Positions 8,403-18,700 of a stretch of 64,000 nt of DNA are shown one piece after another. The notes beneath the pieces are model-generated. The model saw only the letters and a list, made by a program, of their open reading frames with translations. It was not told the DNA's origin and did not search any database. The stretch comes from Deltaproteobacteria bacterium (lineage in GTDB: Bacteria > Desulfobacterota > Desulfarculia > Adiutricales > Adiutricaceae). Position 1 is the stretch's first letter. Each line of letters starts with the position of its first letter. Location of the stretch: the NCBI GenBank assembly GCA_031264185.1, contig JAISEL010000112.1, forward strand, positions 1 to 64,000, read 5' to 3'. Both the position numbers and the translations under genes were made by a program.

Positions 8403-9439
8403 TCTGAACTGTTCAACTTTTCCGGCTCATAAGGGACTCCGCAGTACTCCAGACGCAGGTGATAAGGCAGTCCGCCAGGTGAGACGAAATTAACCGCCCC
8501 GGCCATAACTTTAACAGTAAAGGAAGTATCCACGAAAACCTCCCCGTCAACCTGAATAACAATGGGAACCTCCGAGGAAACTGTTATCTCCTTAGCCCGG
8601 TAGTAAGTTAAATAATCGGGGAATTTGTAGTATTTTCCTTTAACGTACTCCATGGCAATCCGGATAGTTCGGATCACCGACAGGCTTTTAAAAAGGATCA
8701 CATCTAAAAGGCCGTCATCAGGTTCAGCGTGAACAGCGGCCATCTTATTGCCCCCGTAACAGGGTCCGTTCCCCACATTTATGGTGCAGTAATGGCCGGA
8801 AAAATCTTTCCCATCCATGCTAACCTGATAATACTGGGTGTTTACCAGACCATTGGTGGCTGACAGAGCACCGCCTAAAAAGAAATTGAAGTCATATAGG
8901 ACGTTTCTTATGTGGACCGGCAGATGGGCCTTTAATCCTTTCATGCTCTCATTTAAGCTGGCTGAACTGTGGATGGCGTAAGCCTCAAGCCCCAGAGTAC
9001 AGGTGTTTAAGCCGTAAATACTGCCGCACTTCATTATGTCAGTCTTAATTACCGGAGAGGTGGCCTGAAGACCGATATCACGAAAAAAATCCATTTTCTT
9101 CTCTCCGAAAGCCCGTATGAAATCATTACTTTTGCCGTAAGGGACAGAGGCCAGTTCTACCCCGTCAAGATCAACTATTCCGTTTAAACAGTCAAATAGG
9201 ATGCCGTCCCCGCCGACAGCGTAAACCCTGGTAGGGGCCGAAGGGTTTAAATTTTTGAACTGGCGGACTGAGGCTATGGATTCTCTGGGGAATTTGGATA
9301 TCTGAAAAAAAGGCCTGGGCAAGCCTTTACGGTCGAAGATCTGGCGGGTTGCGGAGATGAATGACTCCATCTGCCCTGAGGAGTCGAATGATTTGGGGTT
9401 TATAATAAAAAGATGATTTTTTTGTGCCGGTGATTCCAT
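8360..9439 (-). CDS. Diacylglycerol/sphingosine kinase-family lipid kinase (YegS/BmrU type)
   Basis: A 359-residue soluble kinase that would phosphorylate a lipid alcohol such as diacylglycerol using ATP. Seen are the DAGK catalytic signature VGGDGILFDCLNG near residue 75 and PYGKSNDFIRAFG, which matches the PxGTxNDFAR motif, followed by the beta-rich C-terminal domain with an ISLxVxVDGE-like strand. The ATG at 9439 has GCGGAAG five bases upstream. It is the third gene of a minus-strand operon, 21 nt after the hybrid kinase gene. The last 14 or so residues (SDITPADNFD... to the stop) are encoded inside the right arm of the MITE at 8310-8402, so the C-terminus has probably been replaced by the insertion. 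The natural substrate is not known. Confidence 0.85.
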   Translation of the reverse strand: MESPAQKNHLFIINPKSFDSSGQMESFISATRQIFDRKGLPRPFFQISKFPRESIASVRQFKNLNPSAPTRVYAVGGDGILFDCLNGIVDLDGVELASVPYGKSNDFIRAFGEKKMDFFRDIGLQATSPVIKTDIMKCGSIYGLNTCTLGLEAYAIHSSASLNESMKGLKAHLPVHIRNVLYDFNFFLGGALSATNGLVNTQYYQVSMDGKDFSGHYCTINVGNGPCYGGNKMAAVHAEPDDGLLDVILFKSLSVIRTIRIAMEYVKGKYYKFPDYLTYYRAKEITVSSEVPIVIQVDGEVFVDTSFTVKVMAGAVNFVSPGGLPYHLRLEYCGVPYEPEKLNSSDITPADNFDTNKSP

Positions 9440-9460
9440 CTTGACTTCCGCCTTAAATAA

Positions 9461-12400
9461 TCAGTTGCCCCGACAGGAAAAATCGGCCAAAATTTCATTA
9501 ATGCCTAAAATGGCTTCATCTGTCTTAAACTCAGACACTCTGGCCGAAATGGCTGACAGTTTGTCTAAGACGGCCCTGTCTCCGGACAAAGCCGACTCCA
9601 AATCTTCTAGCACAGGTTCAGCCTCCTTAGTCTTTTTTAACAGGACAATGCTTTTGAGTTCTTCCAATAAATTTAAAATCCCTTCTCTTTCTGAATAAAC
9701 CAGGCTCCGGGAGACGGTTCCCGAGAATTTGGCCGACAAAATTTCACTAAGGCTATTCCTCAAAAGCTTAAGGTCAGATAGTGCTTCCCCTGACTCAAAA
9801 ATGAGACTGTCCCGCTTGCCCTCTTTACAGCAGTTCTCCAGTCTGGCCATCTTCAATGACAGTTCTCTTGCCCCGATATTGGTCGCCGAACTTTTTAAAG
9901 CATGGAAATTGGTGGCCAGGTCTATAAAATCCGCTTCTCTCAAGGAGCCGCTGACCTTATCGCTGATCTCCCCGGCTTCCTGGATAAAAATCTCAATTAT
10001 TTCCGCATAGTTTTCCAGACCGCCATACTTAGTGATAAGCATCTCTATACCCAAAAGTCCGTCCACCATTTTCAAGGAGGACAGGAGATCCCCGCCCGGC
10101 TTGGGTAAAACGCTGCCGATGTGTTCCAATAAGACTTCCCCCTGGGAGTTTCTGATTATCTTTTCTTTGGGCAGCCATTTTTCAATGATTTCGTCCAGCT
10201 TAACCGTCGATATGGGTTTTGAAATATAATCATTAAAACCGTTTTCCAAAAAAAAGCTCTTCATCCCTACCATAGCGTTGGCTGTCAGGCAAACTATAGG
10301 CAAGCGGTTATAATCCTGCCCCTCTATCTCCCTGATAGCCCGGGTCGTCTCTATACCGTCAATCTCCGGCATCATATGATCCATAAACACCAGATCGTAT
10401 TCGTACTCGGCTATCAAATTCAGAGCCTCCCGGCCGCCTGGAGCAGAATCTACCGTCATCCGGTAGGGTTTTAAGAGATTTAAACAGACCACAATATTGG
10501 TTTCCACATCATCAACCACCAGAGCCCGGGCCGCTGGGGCCGTGAAATCGGGCAGAAAAACGTTATCGTCGTGATAAACCGCCCCTTCCAGCGGCGCATT
10601 ATCCAAAATACGGGCCATTAACGAAGAATCCAGAGGCAATGTAGTCTGTTTTACCTGGGGATCGGACTGGCCCGCTGGCAATGGCCCTATTGTTATGACC
10701 TTGACCTGGGGTAAACAGTCCATAATATTCTCACGATGCAGAAAATAAAGACGGGGGTTTATGAAAATGAATTTAAGACTTTTGTCCAGCAAATGAACCT
10801 TAAACTCTTCTAAACTTCCGGCTTCAACGATCGGGACTTTCAGGCTTTCCAGATTAAAGCGCAAAGACTGGCTGACGATCTGCCGGTCATCGAAAACAAT
10901 GGTCTTTTTACTCATCGGATCGCTGACCGAGGCTACTGGAGCTGAATCTAAAACATTTTGAACAATAGTGGCCACAAAAGTAGAACCCCGGCCGTACTCC
11001 GACTGGACCTCAACGTCTCCGTCCATTAAAAGACAGAGGTTTTTGGTGATCACCAGGCCCAGACCTGTGCCTTCTATGAACCTATCTCTTTTGATATCAA
11101 CCTGTTGAAATTCCTGGAAAAGCTGAGCCAAATCTTCCGGTCTTATGCCCAGACCGCTGTCTGTAACCTCCAGACGCAACTTAATTTTCCGGCCTCCCGC
11201 CGAGACAGACTCTGTCCCGGTCACGGACAGAGAAACAAAGCCTTTTTCCGTGTACTTAACACTGTTGGATAACAGATTAATCAATATTTGCCTAACCCGG
11301 ACATCGTCACCTTCCAGCAATTTAGGCAGACCGGCATCCAGACTGATGACAAAATCCAGAGCTGTGCCTTTAAGGCGCATTTCAATGATGGTTTTAACAT
11401 CATTAAGCAGTGAGTCAAAATGATATTCCCTGGCCGTGATGGTCATGCGGCCGGACTCTATTTTGGAAAAATCCAGGACATCGTTAATAATTGACAGGAG
11501 GTTCCCGCTGGCCCTCCTAATCTCTAAAGCGTAATTTCGCAGGTCGGCCTCACCCGATTCCCTGATTAGAAGTTCAGCCATACCGATAATGGCGTTCATA
11601 GGCGTTCTTATTTCATGGGACATTTTGGCTAAAAAGACGCTTTTGGACTTATTGGCTTCTTCGGCCGAAAGTTTCGCCGCCATAATAGGCGTAATGTCGG
11701 TGAATTCAATAAACCGCCCTTTTTCCTGCCCGGGAAACTGGTCTGAAATAATTTTAAAATGCCTGGGGAAGCCGTCAAAATCCAGCGCCCTCGTGGTCTC
11801 GTAAAACCCGTCACTGCGGATAATTTCACTGACCATCAGCTTAAGATCCATGTTGGAGAAAAGATCCATCAAAGGCCGGCCGATAATAGCGTCATGGTCC
11901 TGGGCTCTGGCCAGATTGACTAAAGGCTGGCTAATCTGGGTAACCCGGCTTAAATTATCAATAATAACAATGTGATTGGGAGTAAAAGTCATCAGCTTCT
12001 GAAATGAGTCGCTGGTTTTGGAATCCTGGCGGCTTCTTTTGGTCATCCTAAACGACATGGAGCAGTAAAAAGCCGACAAGGCTCCATAGGTCAGGCAGTT
12101 GGTGAACTGCTCACCTGAACCGGCAATATTGATCCCCAAAAAGATAAAGAGATACATCAACAGATTGGTGGAGATTATGAAGAGGAAAAGACCGTAAAAT
12201 TTGGAGAAGACAGAGGCAAACCCCACAATGGAGACCAGGCCAAAGAAATAATACTCCGAGCCTCCCCGAAGAACGGTGGCGGCTGTGTAAACCACAAAGA
12301 CAGCAACCGGGGCCAGTAAGGTAATGTTTTCTTTTTTTTTACAGAAATAAGTTACACTCAGATAAGCTGAATAAGCCCCGGCGCATATCAAAAAAAGAGA

Positions 12401-12739
12401 TACTGTCCGGTGATAGTCATTGGCCTCCATAAGCTTAGGAAGGTTAATCTGAAAGAAATAAAGACAGAAAATCAAGGCCAGAAAATTGGAAATATAGTAA
12501 AACCTTAAAGACGGCTGTTCCGAACCGATCTGGGCTCGGCCGATCAAATTCATAAATAAAAAGCCTACAATTACGATCAAAGGCAGAATAACCACAGCCG
12601 GCAGAACGATCTGATAAACCCAGCGGGAAGTACCGTAATGCGGCAGCTGGGCCAGAACCACAGCCACTTCCCCCAGCAAGGCCAGAAAAAAGGTCATGAG
12701 AAAATCAGTTGAGGCTATATATTTTCCTGACTGGGCCAT
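9461..12739 (-). CDS. Hybrid sensor histidine kinase with response-regulator and HPt domains
   Basis: A membrane-bound phosphorelay protein of 1092 residues. In order: about seven transmembrane helices (residues 12-235), a PAS-like domain (about 250-350), HisKA with FLAKMSHEIRTPMNAIIG (phospho-His near 373), HATPase_c with an N box LINLLSNSVKYTEKG and G box GTGLGLVITKNL, a degenerate receiver-like segment (about 600-720, no acidic phosphosite visible), a full receiver DLVFMDHMMPEIDG (Asp near 786) and a C-terminal HPt domain with HALKSSATNIGA (His near 946). This is a full His-Asp-His relay without an output domain, so it must signal to a separate regulator. The ATG at 12739 follows AGGATAAG. 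It lies 60 nt downstream of the FadL-like gene, and both were probably co-transcribed with the lipid kinase. Confidence 0.92.
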   Translation of the reverse strand: MAQSGKYIASTDFLMTFFLALLGEVAVVLAQLPHYGTSRWVYQIVLPAVVILPLIVIVGFLFMNLIGRAQIGSEQPSLRFYYISNFLALIFCLYFFQINLPKLMEANDYHRTVSLFLICAGAYSAYLSVTYFCKKKENITLLAPVAVFVVYTAATVLRGGSEYYFFGLVSIVGFASVFSKFYGLFLFIISTNLLMYLFIFLGINIAGSGEQFTNCLTYGALSAFYCSMSFRMTKRSRQDSKTSDSFQKLMTFTPNHIVIIDNLSRVTQISQPLVNLARAQDHDAIIGRPLMDLFSNMDLKLMVSEIIRSDGFYETTRALDFDGFPRHFKIISDQFPGQEKGRFIEFTDITPIMAAKLSAEEANKSKSVFLAKMSHEIRTPMNAIIGMAELLIRESGEADLRNYALEIRRASGNLLSIINDVLDFSKIESGRMTITAREYHFDSLLNDVKTIIEMRLKGTALDFVISLDAGLPKLLEGDDVRVRQILINLLSNSVKYTEKGFVSLSVTGTESVSAGGRKIKLRLEVTDSGLGIRPEDLAQLFQEFQQVDIKRDRFIEGTGLGLVITKNLCLLMDGDVEVQSEYGRGSTFVATIVQNVLDSAPVASVSDPMSKKTIVFDDRQIVSQSLRFNLESLKVPIVEAGSLEEFKVHLLDKSLKFIFINPRLYFLHRENIMDCLPQVKVITIGPLPAGQSDPQVKQTTLPLDSSLMARILDNAPLEGAVYHDDNVFLPDFTAPAARALVVDDVETNIVVCLNLLKPYRMTVDSAPGGREALNLIAEYEYDLVFMDHMMPEIDGIETTRAIREIEGQDYNRLPIVCLTANAMVGMKSFFLENGFNDYISKPISTVKLDEIIEKWLPKEKIIRNSQGEVLLEHIGSVLPKPGGDLLSSLKMVDGLLGIEMLITKYGGLENYAEIIEIFIQEAGEISDKVSGSLREADFIDLATNFHALKSSATNIGARELSLKMARLENCCKEGKRDSLIFESGEALSDLKLLRNSLSEILSAKFSGTVSRSLVYSEREGILNLLEELKSIVLLKKTKEAEPVLEDLESALSGDRAVLDKLSAISARVSEFKTDEAILGINEILADFSCRGN

Positions 12740-12799
12740 CTTATCCTGTTTTTGGCGTGTATATTTATCCAGAGGACTTTACAATTATCCGGCCTTTTG

Positions 12800-14077
12800 T
12801 CAGAACTTGTGGCCTAAACTCAGGATGACTACCTGACCGGTGATTTTACCCCGGCCGTCTAAAGCAAAACTGGCCGGATTGGCCTGGTAGTTCCGAGCCT
12901 GACAATAGACATATTCGTACGTGACATCCAAACTCCAGCGGTCATTATGAAACCCGGCCCCCACAGAAAAGGAATGGCGGTTATCGGTCGGCACACTGTA
13001 ATCGGCCCAGCGTCCTGTCATGGGCGACTCGGTCCAGGCGTAGCCGGTGCGCAGACTCAACCAATACAGGGCCTCATACTCAAGTCCGAACATGAACCGC
13101 CAGGTGTCTTTCCAGCTTTTGGGATTCTCGGCCACCGTGCCGCCCGGAAGAGCCATATCCAGGTTCCGGTACAGGCTCCATCGCGTCCAGATAGCCCCCA
13201 GCTCAAAAGAAATTTGCTCGGAAGGCTCATAAGACAGGCCGACAGTTATGGAGTCAGGCAGAGTAACTTTGCCTCTGACTGTCCCCGACCTGGGTTTAAC
13301 GGCCTGGTACAGTCCCTGTAGAAACGGATCATCGGGGCCGGAGTAAGAAAAATCAATATCGCCCTTGGCTCTCAGAGTGACGGGACCCCGGTACTGAAGA
13401 CCTATAGCCCACTTATCGGTAAAAGCGTAATGGGCGGCTAAGTTAAAGCCAACGGCCGTATCTGAGGCGTTATTGACCACCGAATCAATATCAAACAGGT
13501 GAACTCCAGTCCCGGGGTCATTGACCGGAATCATTTTCTTCATGTCCATGCTGGCATAAATAAACTCAACTCCGGCGGCTACGGACAGACGGTCGCTGAC
13601 CTTATAGGCCAGAACAGGATTTAAAGAGGCGGTCAAAAAAACGATATCGTACAGGTTATATCGTCCGGGCCAGGAGCGGCCATATTCAATACCCTGACCA
13701 AAACGGGACAATTCAGAGACCCCGACGGAGAATTTATCATTAATCCGGTGAGTCAGATAAAAATGGGGAAAAGGCCAGATCGCGTCTTTTATAGGGCTGC
13801 GACCAAAGTTTCCGCCCCTTGACCAGTCAGCGCGCCCGGTCGTGCCAATGGCCGTCAGGCCCGCTATCAGCTGGGTTCCAGGCAGTCTGGTCATCTGGGC
13901 CGGGTTATGATTAACTGTGGCCGCATCCGGTCTTCTGGCTGCCGCCGCTCCCCCTAAAGCTGTACCCCTGGCATCCAGCTCGTAGATGGCAAAGCCTTCA
14001 CCGTAAGCCTCACTCCAGGTCAGAAGCCAAACCATTATCAATAGCCCCATGATTAAGGCCGGAATCTTAAACCGCAC
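12800..14077 (-). CDS. FadL/OmpP1/TodX-family outer-membrane protein
   Basis: A 425-residue outer-membrane beta-barrel for uptake of hydrophobic compounds such as fatty acids. It starts at GTG (14075-14077) with a signal peptide (LIMGLLIMVWLLTWSEAYG) followed at once by the family's N-terminal signature GFAIYELDARGTALGGA and NHNPAQMTRLPG. Alternating amphipathic strands run to a C-terminal GHKF with the terminal aromatic residue needed for barrel assembly. It is the first gene of the operon with the hybrid kinase and lipid kinase, which suggests linkage between hydrophobic substrate entry and a membrane signal. The substrate is not predictable. Confidence 0.9.
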   Translation of the reverse strand: MRFKIPALIMGLLIMVWLLTWSEAYGEGFAIYELDARGTALGGAAAARRPDAATVNHNPAQMTRLPGTQLIAGLTAIGTTGRADWSRGGNFGRSPIKDAIWPFPHFYLTHRINDKFSVGVSELSRFGQGIEYGRSWPGRYNLYDIVFLTASLNPVLAYKVSDRLSVAAGVEFIYASMDMKKMIPVNDPGTGVHLFDIDSVVNNASDTAVGFNLAAHYAFTDKWAIGLQYRGPVTLRAKGDIDFSYSGPDDPFLQGLYQAVKPRSGTVRGKVTLPDSITVGLSYEPSEQISFELGAIWTRWSLYRNLDMALPGGTVAENPKSWKDTWRFMFGLEYEALYWLSLRTGYAWTESPMTGRWADYSVPTDNRHSFSVGAGFHNDRWSLDVTYEYVYCQARNYQANPASFALDGRGKITGQVVILSLGHKF

Positions 14078-15210
14078 GACTAATAAAACCTTTCATATCA
14101 GTAAATTGAGGCCGTAGCTTTCTAAACTATCCGGCAATCTAAAGTCATCTTAAATCTCTAAATTAAAATCCAAGCCTTTTAAGCCGCAGTCAAAGCCCTA
14201 AAAATCCCTGAACGGAGATACAACTTCCGGGCCGCAGCCGGACCGGATATCAGTACGGCCCGCCGGTTTAGTTGCGATTTGCGTCCGACTATGACTTTAA
14301 TGGCCCAAACAGCTCTGTTCCGGTTATAGGATCGCAGCGGAGCCGACTGGCGGCTCGAATCTTTGGAGACCTGCCCTTCATTTTTAAATAATTTTGCCAA
14401 ACCCTATAAAATCACAGAAACGGGGCATTCTTATCTGAGTCGTTTTTTAAAATTACCTTCTTTTAGTGCATTTTTTTAGACATAAAAAGACTAAAAATAC
14501 ATATTATCAATGTATAATAAAAAATTATTATAACTATATTTTAGTCTTAATAGCGATACAATAGTGATTTAAATGTTCAGACTGGCAAAAATAAAATTAT
14601 TGGCCAACAAAAGAAGCGAAAAACAAAACACATTGCTGATATCTAATTATCTAGATTCTGGATTATTGCTAAGATTCTCCCTAAAGTCAAGAATAATTTT
14701 ATTATTGGAGACGTAAAGCTATATGGACTTGGAAGCCGTTTTGACTCATGAAAAAAAAGCCAGCCACAATATAACGGCCGCATTTTTTAACACTTCCTTC
14801 CTGTCTCTCCCCGAAAAAATCCCGGGGCAAGGCGTCCGGGGCAAAAAAAGGAAACCGTCCGATCGGAAAGCATTTAGTTATGAATTAATTTACTTGTATC
14901 GCGGGCGATCTCCGGCCTGATCAGCAAAAGCCCTACAATATCTTTAGCTTATCCTTGACGCCGAAAAATAACCGGGCTAAAATAAATTAAAAATAGTCAG
15001 CCTTAAAGGCCGCCCAGGTAAGCGGACCGTCTTATAGCTCCACCTTCGGGCAGTCTTAAACATTCAGAAAACTACTGAAAAAATGAGCAGCCCTGAGCAG
15101 TTAGAACGATTATCCAAATAAGGCTCGGGCATACTGCCGGACATCCGGTCAGGCAAGACCTAAAAACAAGACCAGTTTAAGCATCAATATCAACAGAAAC
15201 AGAAACTGCC
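14078..15210. other. Intergenic region between divergent units
   Basis: It separates the minus-strand FadL operon from the plus-strand DUF4132 pair and should hold both promoters. The middle (14440-14720) is very AT-rich and includes an 8-bp inverted repeat TATAATAA/TTATTATA near 14513-14532. Short frames on either strand show no family resemblance. Confidence 0.4.
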
Positions 15211-15630
15211 ATGGAAATTAAAGTTCAAATTAAATCAGCGGGAAAGCGCCGCAAAGCCCTGCAATCCGTGCCCTACGTTCTGCCTAATGATATAAGCACA
15301 CTTAAGGATCTCATCACTGCCCTGGTCAATATTGAGGCTGAACTCTATAATTCACAGGAACCTGATACCCAGCTGTTTTCTTTTTTGACCGCCGAGCAAA
15401 TTGACCAGATGTCAGAGGCAGGTAAAGTCGGCTTTGGCAGAATATATTCAGAGACCAGGGTTGAGACCCCCAAAGCGGTCACGGTGGCCCTCCTGGGTTT
15501 TGAGGACGGTCTTTACCGGGTTCTGGTTAATTCTAAACAGATTAACAGCTTAGAGGAGGCCGTAAACCTCAATAATGGCGATACTCTGACGTTCATTCGC
15601 CTGACTTTTTTAGCCGGCAGGATGTTTTAG
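15211..15630 (+). CDS. Small beta-grasp-like protein paired with a DUF4132 protein
   Basis: A 139-residue protein with no family I can name with certainty. The predicted order is a beta hairpin (MEIKVQIKSAGKRRKALQSV), an amphipathic helix (STLKDLITALVNIEAELYN), a linker, then strands AVTVALLGFEDGLYRVLVN and a C-terminal NNGDTLTFIRLTFLAGRMF. A loop ending in NGDTL followed by a strand and Leu-Ala-Gly is the pattern of MoaD/ThiS/ubiquitin-like beta-grasp folds, but the chain does not end in Gly-Gly. It is 78 nt upstream of, and co-directional with, the 1672-residue DUF4132 gene, so the two probably work together. Function unknown; the fold is inferred from pattern only. No strong Shine-Dalgarno is seen before the ATG. 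Confidence 0.75.
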   Translation: MEIKVQIKSAGKRRKALQSVPYVLPNDISTLKDLITALVNIEAELYNSQEPDTQLFSFLTAEQIDQMSEAGKVGFGRIYSETRVETPKAVTVALLGFEDGLYRVLVNSKQINSLEEAVNLNNGDTLTFIRLTFLAGRMF

Positions 15631-15708
15631 GCGTAAATTCAATTTCCGAAGTGCAACAGCGGCAGGGCAGGCCTTCGGTTTTCGGCCTGATCCTGTCAGG
15701 GAGAAAAA

Positions 15709-18700
15709 ATGGACCAGGATAAAATCAAACCCAACCCAGAAATTGAAAAAAAATTAGAGACAGCCTGCCAAAATTTACCAGGGGCGGCCGGTAATTTAGC
15801 CCAGCAGCTGTGGCGTTTGTACGAAAAATTCAAAAAACAAAACCTGTACTTCGGTTCATATTTTCAGGAAGATCAAAAACTACTTGAAGCCTATACGGAT
15901 CTTTGCGGGGTGTCGGCCGCCAAAACCAAAAAATTTGATGATTTTTGGAATAAAGATTTCGCCCTGGTCATGGAAGGCATTTTTGGCCTGACCGAGGCCT
16001 CTGGCCTAAAAAGGCTATGTGAAAGCATAACTCTTTCACCCTACTCCAAGAACTACTACCGCCCGTCCTTTCGCTCAAACATAACCGGTGATTATTATCC
16101 GGCTCTTTTAAAGCAGATTATCCAGCATTTTTATTTCCTCTCTGCGGACTTAGGCCTCTGTCAGTCTCTGACCCGCAGTCTGGACATAGAGCTGGATAAT
16201 TACCTGGCCCAGGCTCTGATAAGCCAGGATAAGGAAATAGAGGCTCTGGTTTCCGAGGCGATTTCAGGCGACAACAGCCGGGCTAAACTGTCTTATTGCA
16301 TTATCAGAGGCGTTGTCAAAAGCGGCCGGAAATCATTTCTGGAAATGCTTGGTCAGCTTCTGCTGGCCGCAAAACTGCAGGAGGGTCTGCGTCAGAGCAT
16401 TTTAGAGAACGCCGATGCCGGCAGCTGTGAAACCCACGCCTTTTTCATCAAAGTGTGTCTTGACCATGACCTGGTCCGCTTTTCGGCGGTCATTCGGGCT
16501 ATGGCCACCTGGTCCGGTCTGGCCTTTGACAACACTAAACCCCCGGTCATCAGGAAGTGCTTTGAACTGGCCAATGATTTCCTGACCGATAAAACGAAGT
16601 TACAACCCGCTCTCAAAAGTCCCGATGTGCTGGAAATTTATCTGGCCCTGTGGTCTACGGCCTGCCGCGATATTCATGAGGCTCAGAGTTCGGCCCGGAC
16701 TTTGCTGGATGCGCCTGAAAAATACCGCCGCCTCCTCGGCTGGTACTTTATTTTACATACAGCCCATGACAAAATTAAGCATCAACTGGCTGTGGAACAT
16801 ATTGACGTCCGCGAGCCTGAAGAGCTGGCCTGGATTTGCTGCAATTTATACACCAGAAGCCAGGCTAACTACAGTTACGGCCCAAAAGAAGATAAATACC
16901 CTGCCCCAGAGCTGCCGGACAGTCCGGCGGTCAGGCGCGACCAATTTCAAAAAATAACCAGGGCTCTGGAATTTATAGGACATAAAAATACCCGCTTCGA
17001 ACCGAGTGTTTTTCCATGGTCCTGGGTGGAACTTAAACCGGGAGAGGTGGTCCAGAGCCTTATCGGCCTGGCCGGTTACGACAAAAATCCCGAACTTATT
17101 CTGAAGCTGGCCGCCTGTATCCCGTACATGGATGCCGGCAACCGTCAGGCTTTTTATAAAAAGATTCTGGACCCAAAAATTCCGGAACAGAAGGAACATC
17201 TGCTCGAAGGGCTCGGCGACAGCAGCGTTGAAAACAGAAAATCCGTCGTTGAAATACTTTCCAAAACAGAACTCGACTCATCTGATATTGACAGTCTGAC
17301 CAGTACCCTGACCTCACAAAGTTCAAGCCTCCGGAAGGCGGTGATGACGGTTTTGGGCCAGCAGCAGCCGGCCTTGGTTATGCCGGTCATCGATCGCCTG
17401 ATTAGGGCCAAAAATAACAAGCAGCTTCTGGCCGGACTTGAACTTTTAGATATTTTCAGTCTCCGGGACAAACCTCTTTCGGAAGCTTATGAAGACCGAA
17501 TCAAGGAACTGAAAACCCTGGAAAAACTGCCTAATGATCTGGCGGTAATCTTAAAACGTTTTGACTCCGAGTCGGTCAGCGCCAGGTTTGCGCCCGAAAA
17601 CGGATTCGGACTTTATGACCCAAAAGCCGATATCTTTAATTCGGATAAACTGTCTCTGAGCAGGCCGGAAATCGAACTCTACCCGCCGGAGATACTGGCT
17701 GAGAGGCTAAAACCGGATGAGGATAAAGTCGCCGGTTTTATTTACTCTCTTAAGGATCTTTTAATCAAACACAAAGACTCGGAAGTTGTGATTGAAACCT
17801 ATGATAAGCAAAGGATCAAAGTTTTAATCGGCAATAATCATTACAACCTTCCTTTACTGCCTGACCGGGAACTAAAAGACGGCCAGACTGACATTTTTTC
17901 CTATTACCTGGCCGATGAGATTATGGAGATTTTCGAAAATTCCGGCCTGATGCCTTTGGAATTGGAGAAATCCCTTTTTATCGGCCGAAAAAGTCTCTGG
18001 GCCGGCCGGGGGGTTTCTCCGGATGCCAAAAGGATTTTCCGTGGCTTACCCTATGACGAGACCGTTTTTAATTTTCATAAATACGCCCAGCTTGATGAGG
18101 GGATAATCCGGAACATTTTTTCCAATATCATAAAATTCAATCACATTGGAATTTTTGATTTTGCCTTATCAGCCTGGCAGAGCCTGTCCCGACTTGTAAC
18201 TGAGGACGATATTTTAAAGCCGTATGACACGGAAGACGCTGAAAATAACCGTTTTTCCTACGGTAACAATTCAGACTCCTTTGCCAGCATGTTTGATATC
18301 AACCTGATTTCCTATTGGCGCCGCTCAGCCCTCCGCAATCATGAAACTGACGCTCAATTCGCAGTGTTCTTTAAAGAAAACTGGTACCAATACAGCCAGA
18401 CCGGCTTCAGGAGTTCTCATTATTTTTCCCCCGACGATCTGGTCATACTCAAGGCTTACGGCCGGGGTCTGATCAGCTTAGACGCCGTCTATTTTGAATT
18501 ATTGCTCAGCCCTAACAGTCAGGACTATATCAGACTTCTGACTTCCAGCCGGCCGCTCCGTAAAAAAGCCGAAACTGACTTCCCTTTTATTGCCGATGTC
18601 ACGGCCAAAGCTGTTGACCGCATAGTTACGGTCGAAGAAAAACGCGGAGAACTGCCGACTCCCCTGACCCCGGCGGCCTCAGAAATTATGAAATTTTACG

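Noticed and set aside
14179-14400. 73-codon minus ORF rich in Arg and Ala
   Set aside because: No ribosome-binding site, no family, composition like non-coding DNA of this window.
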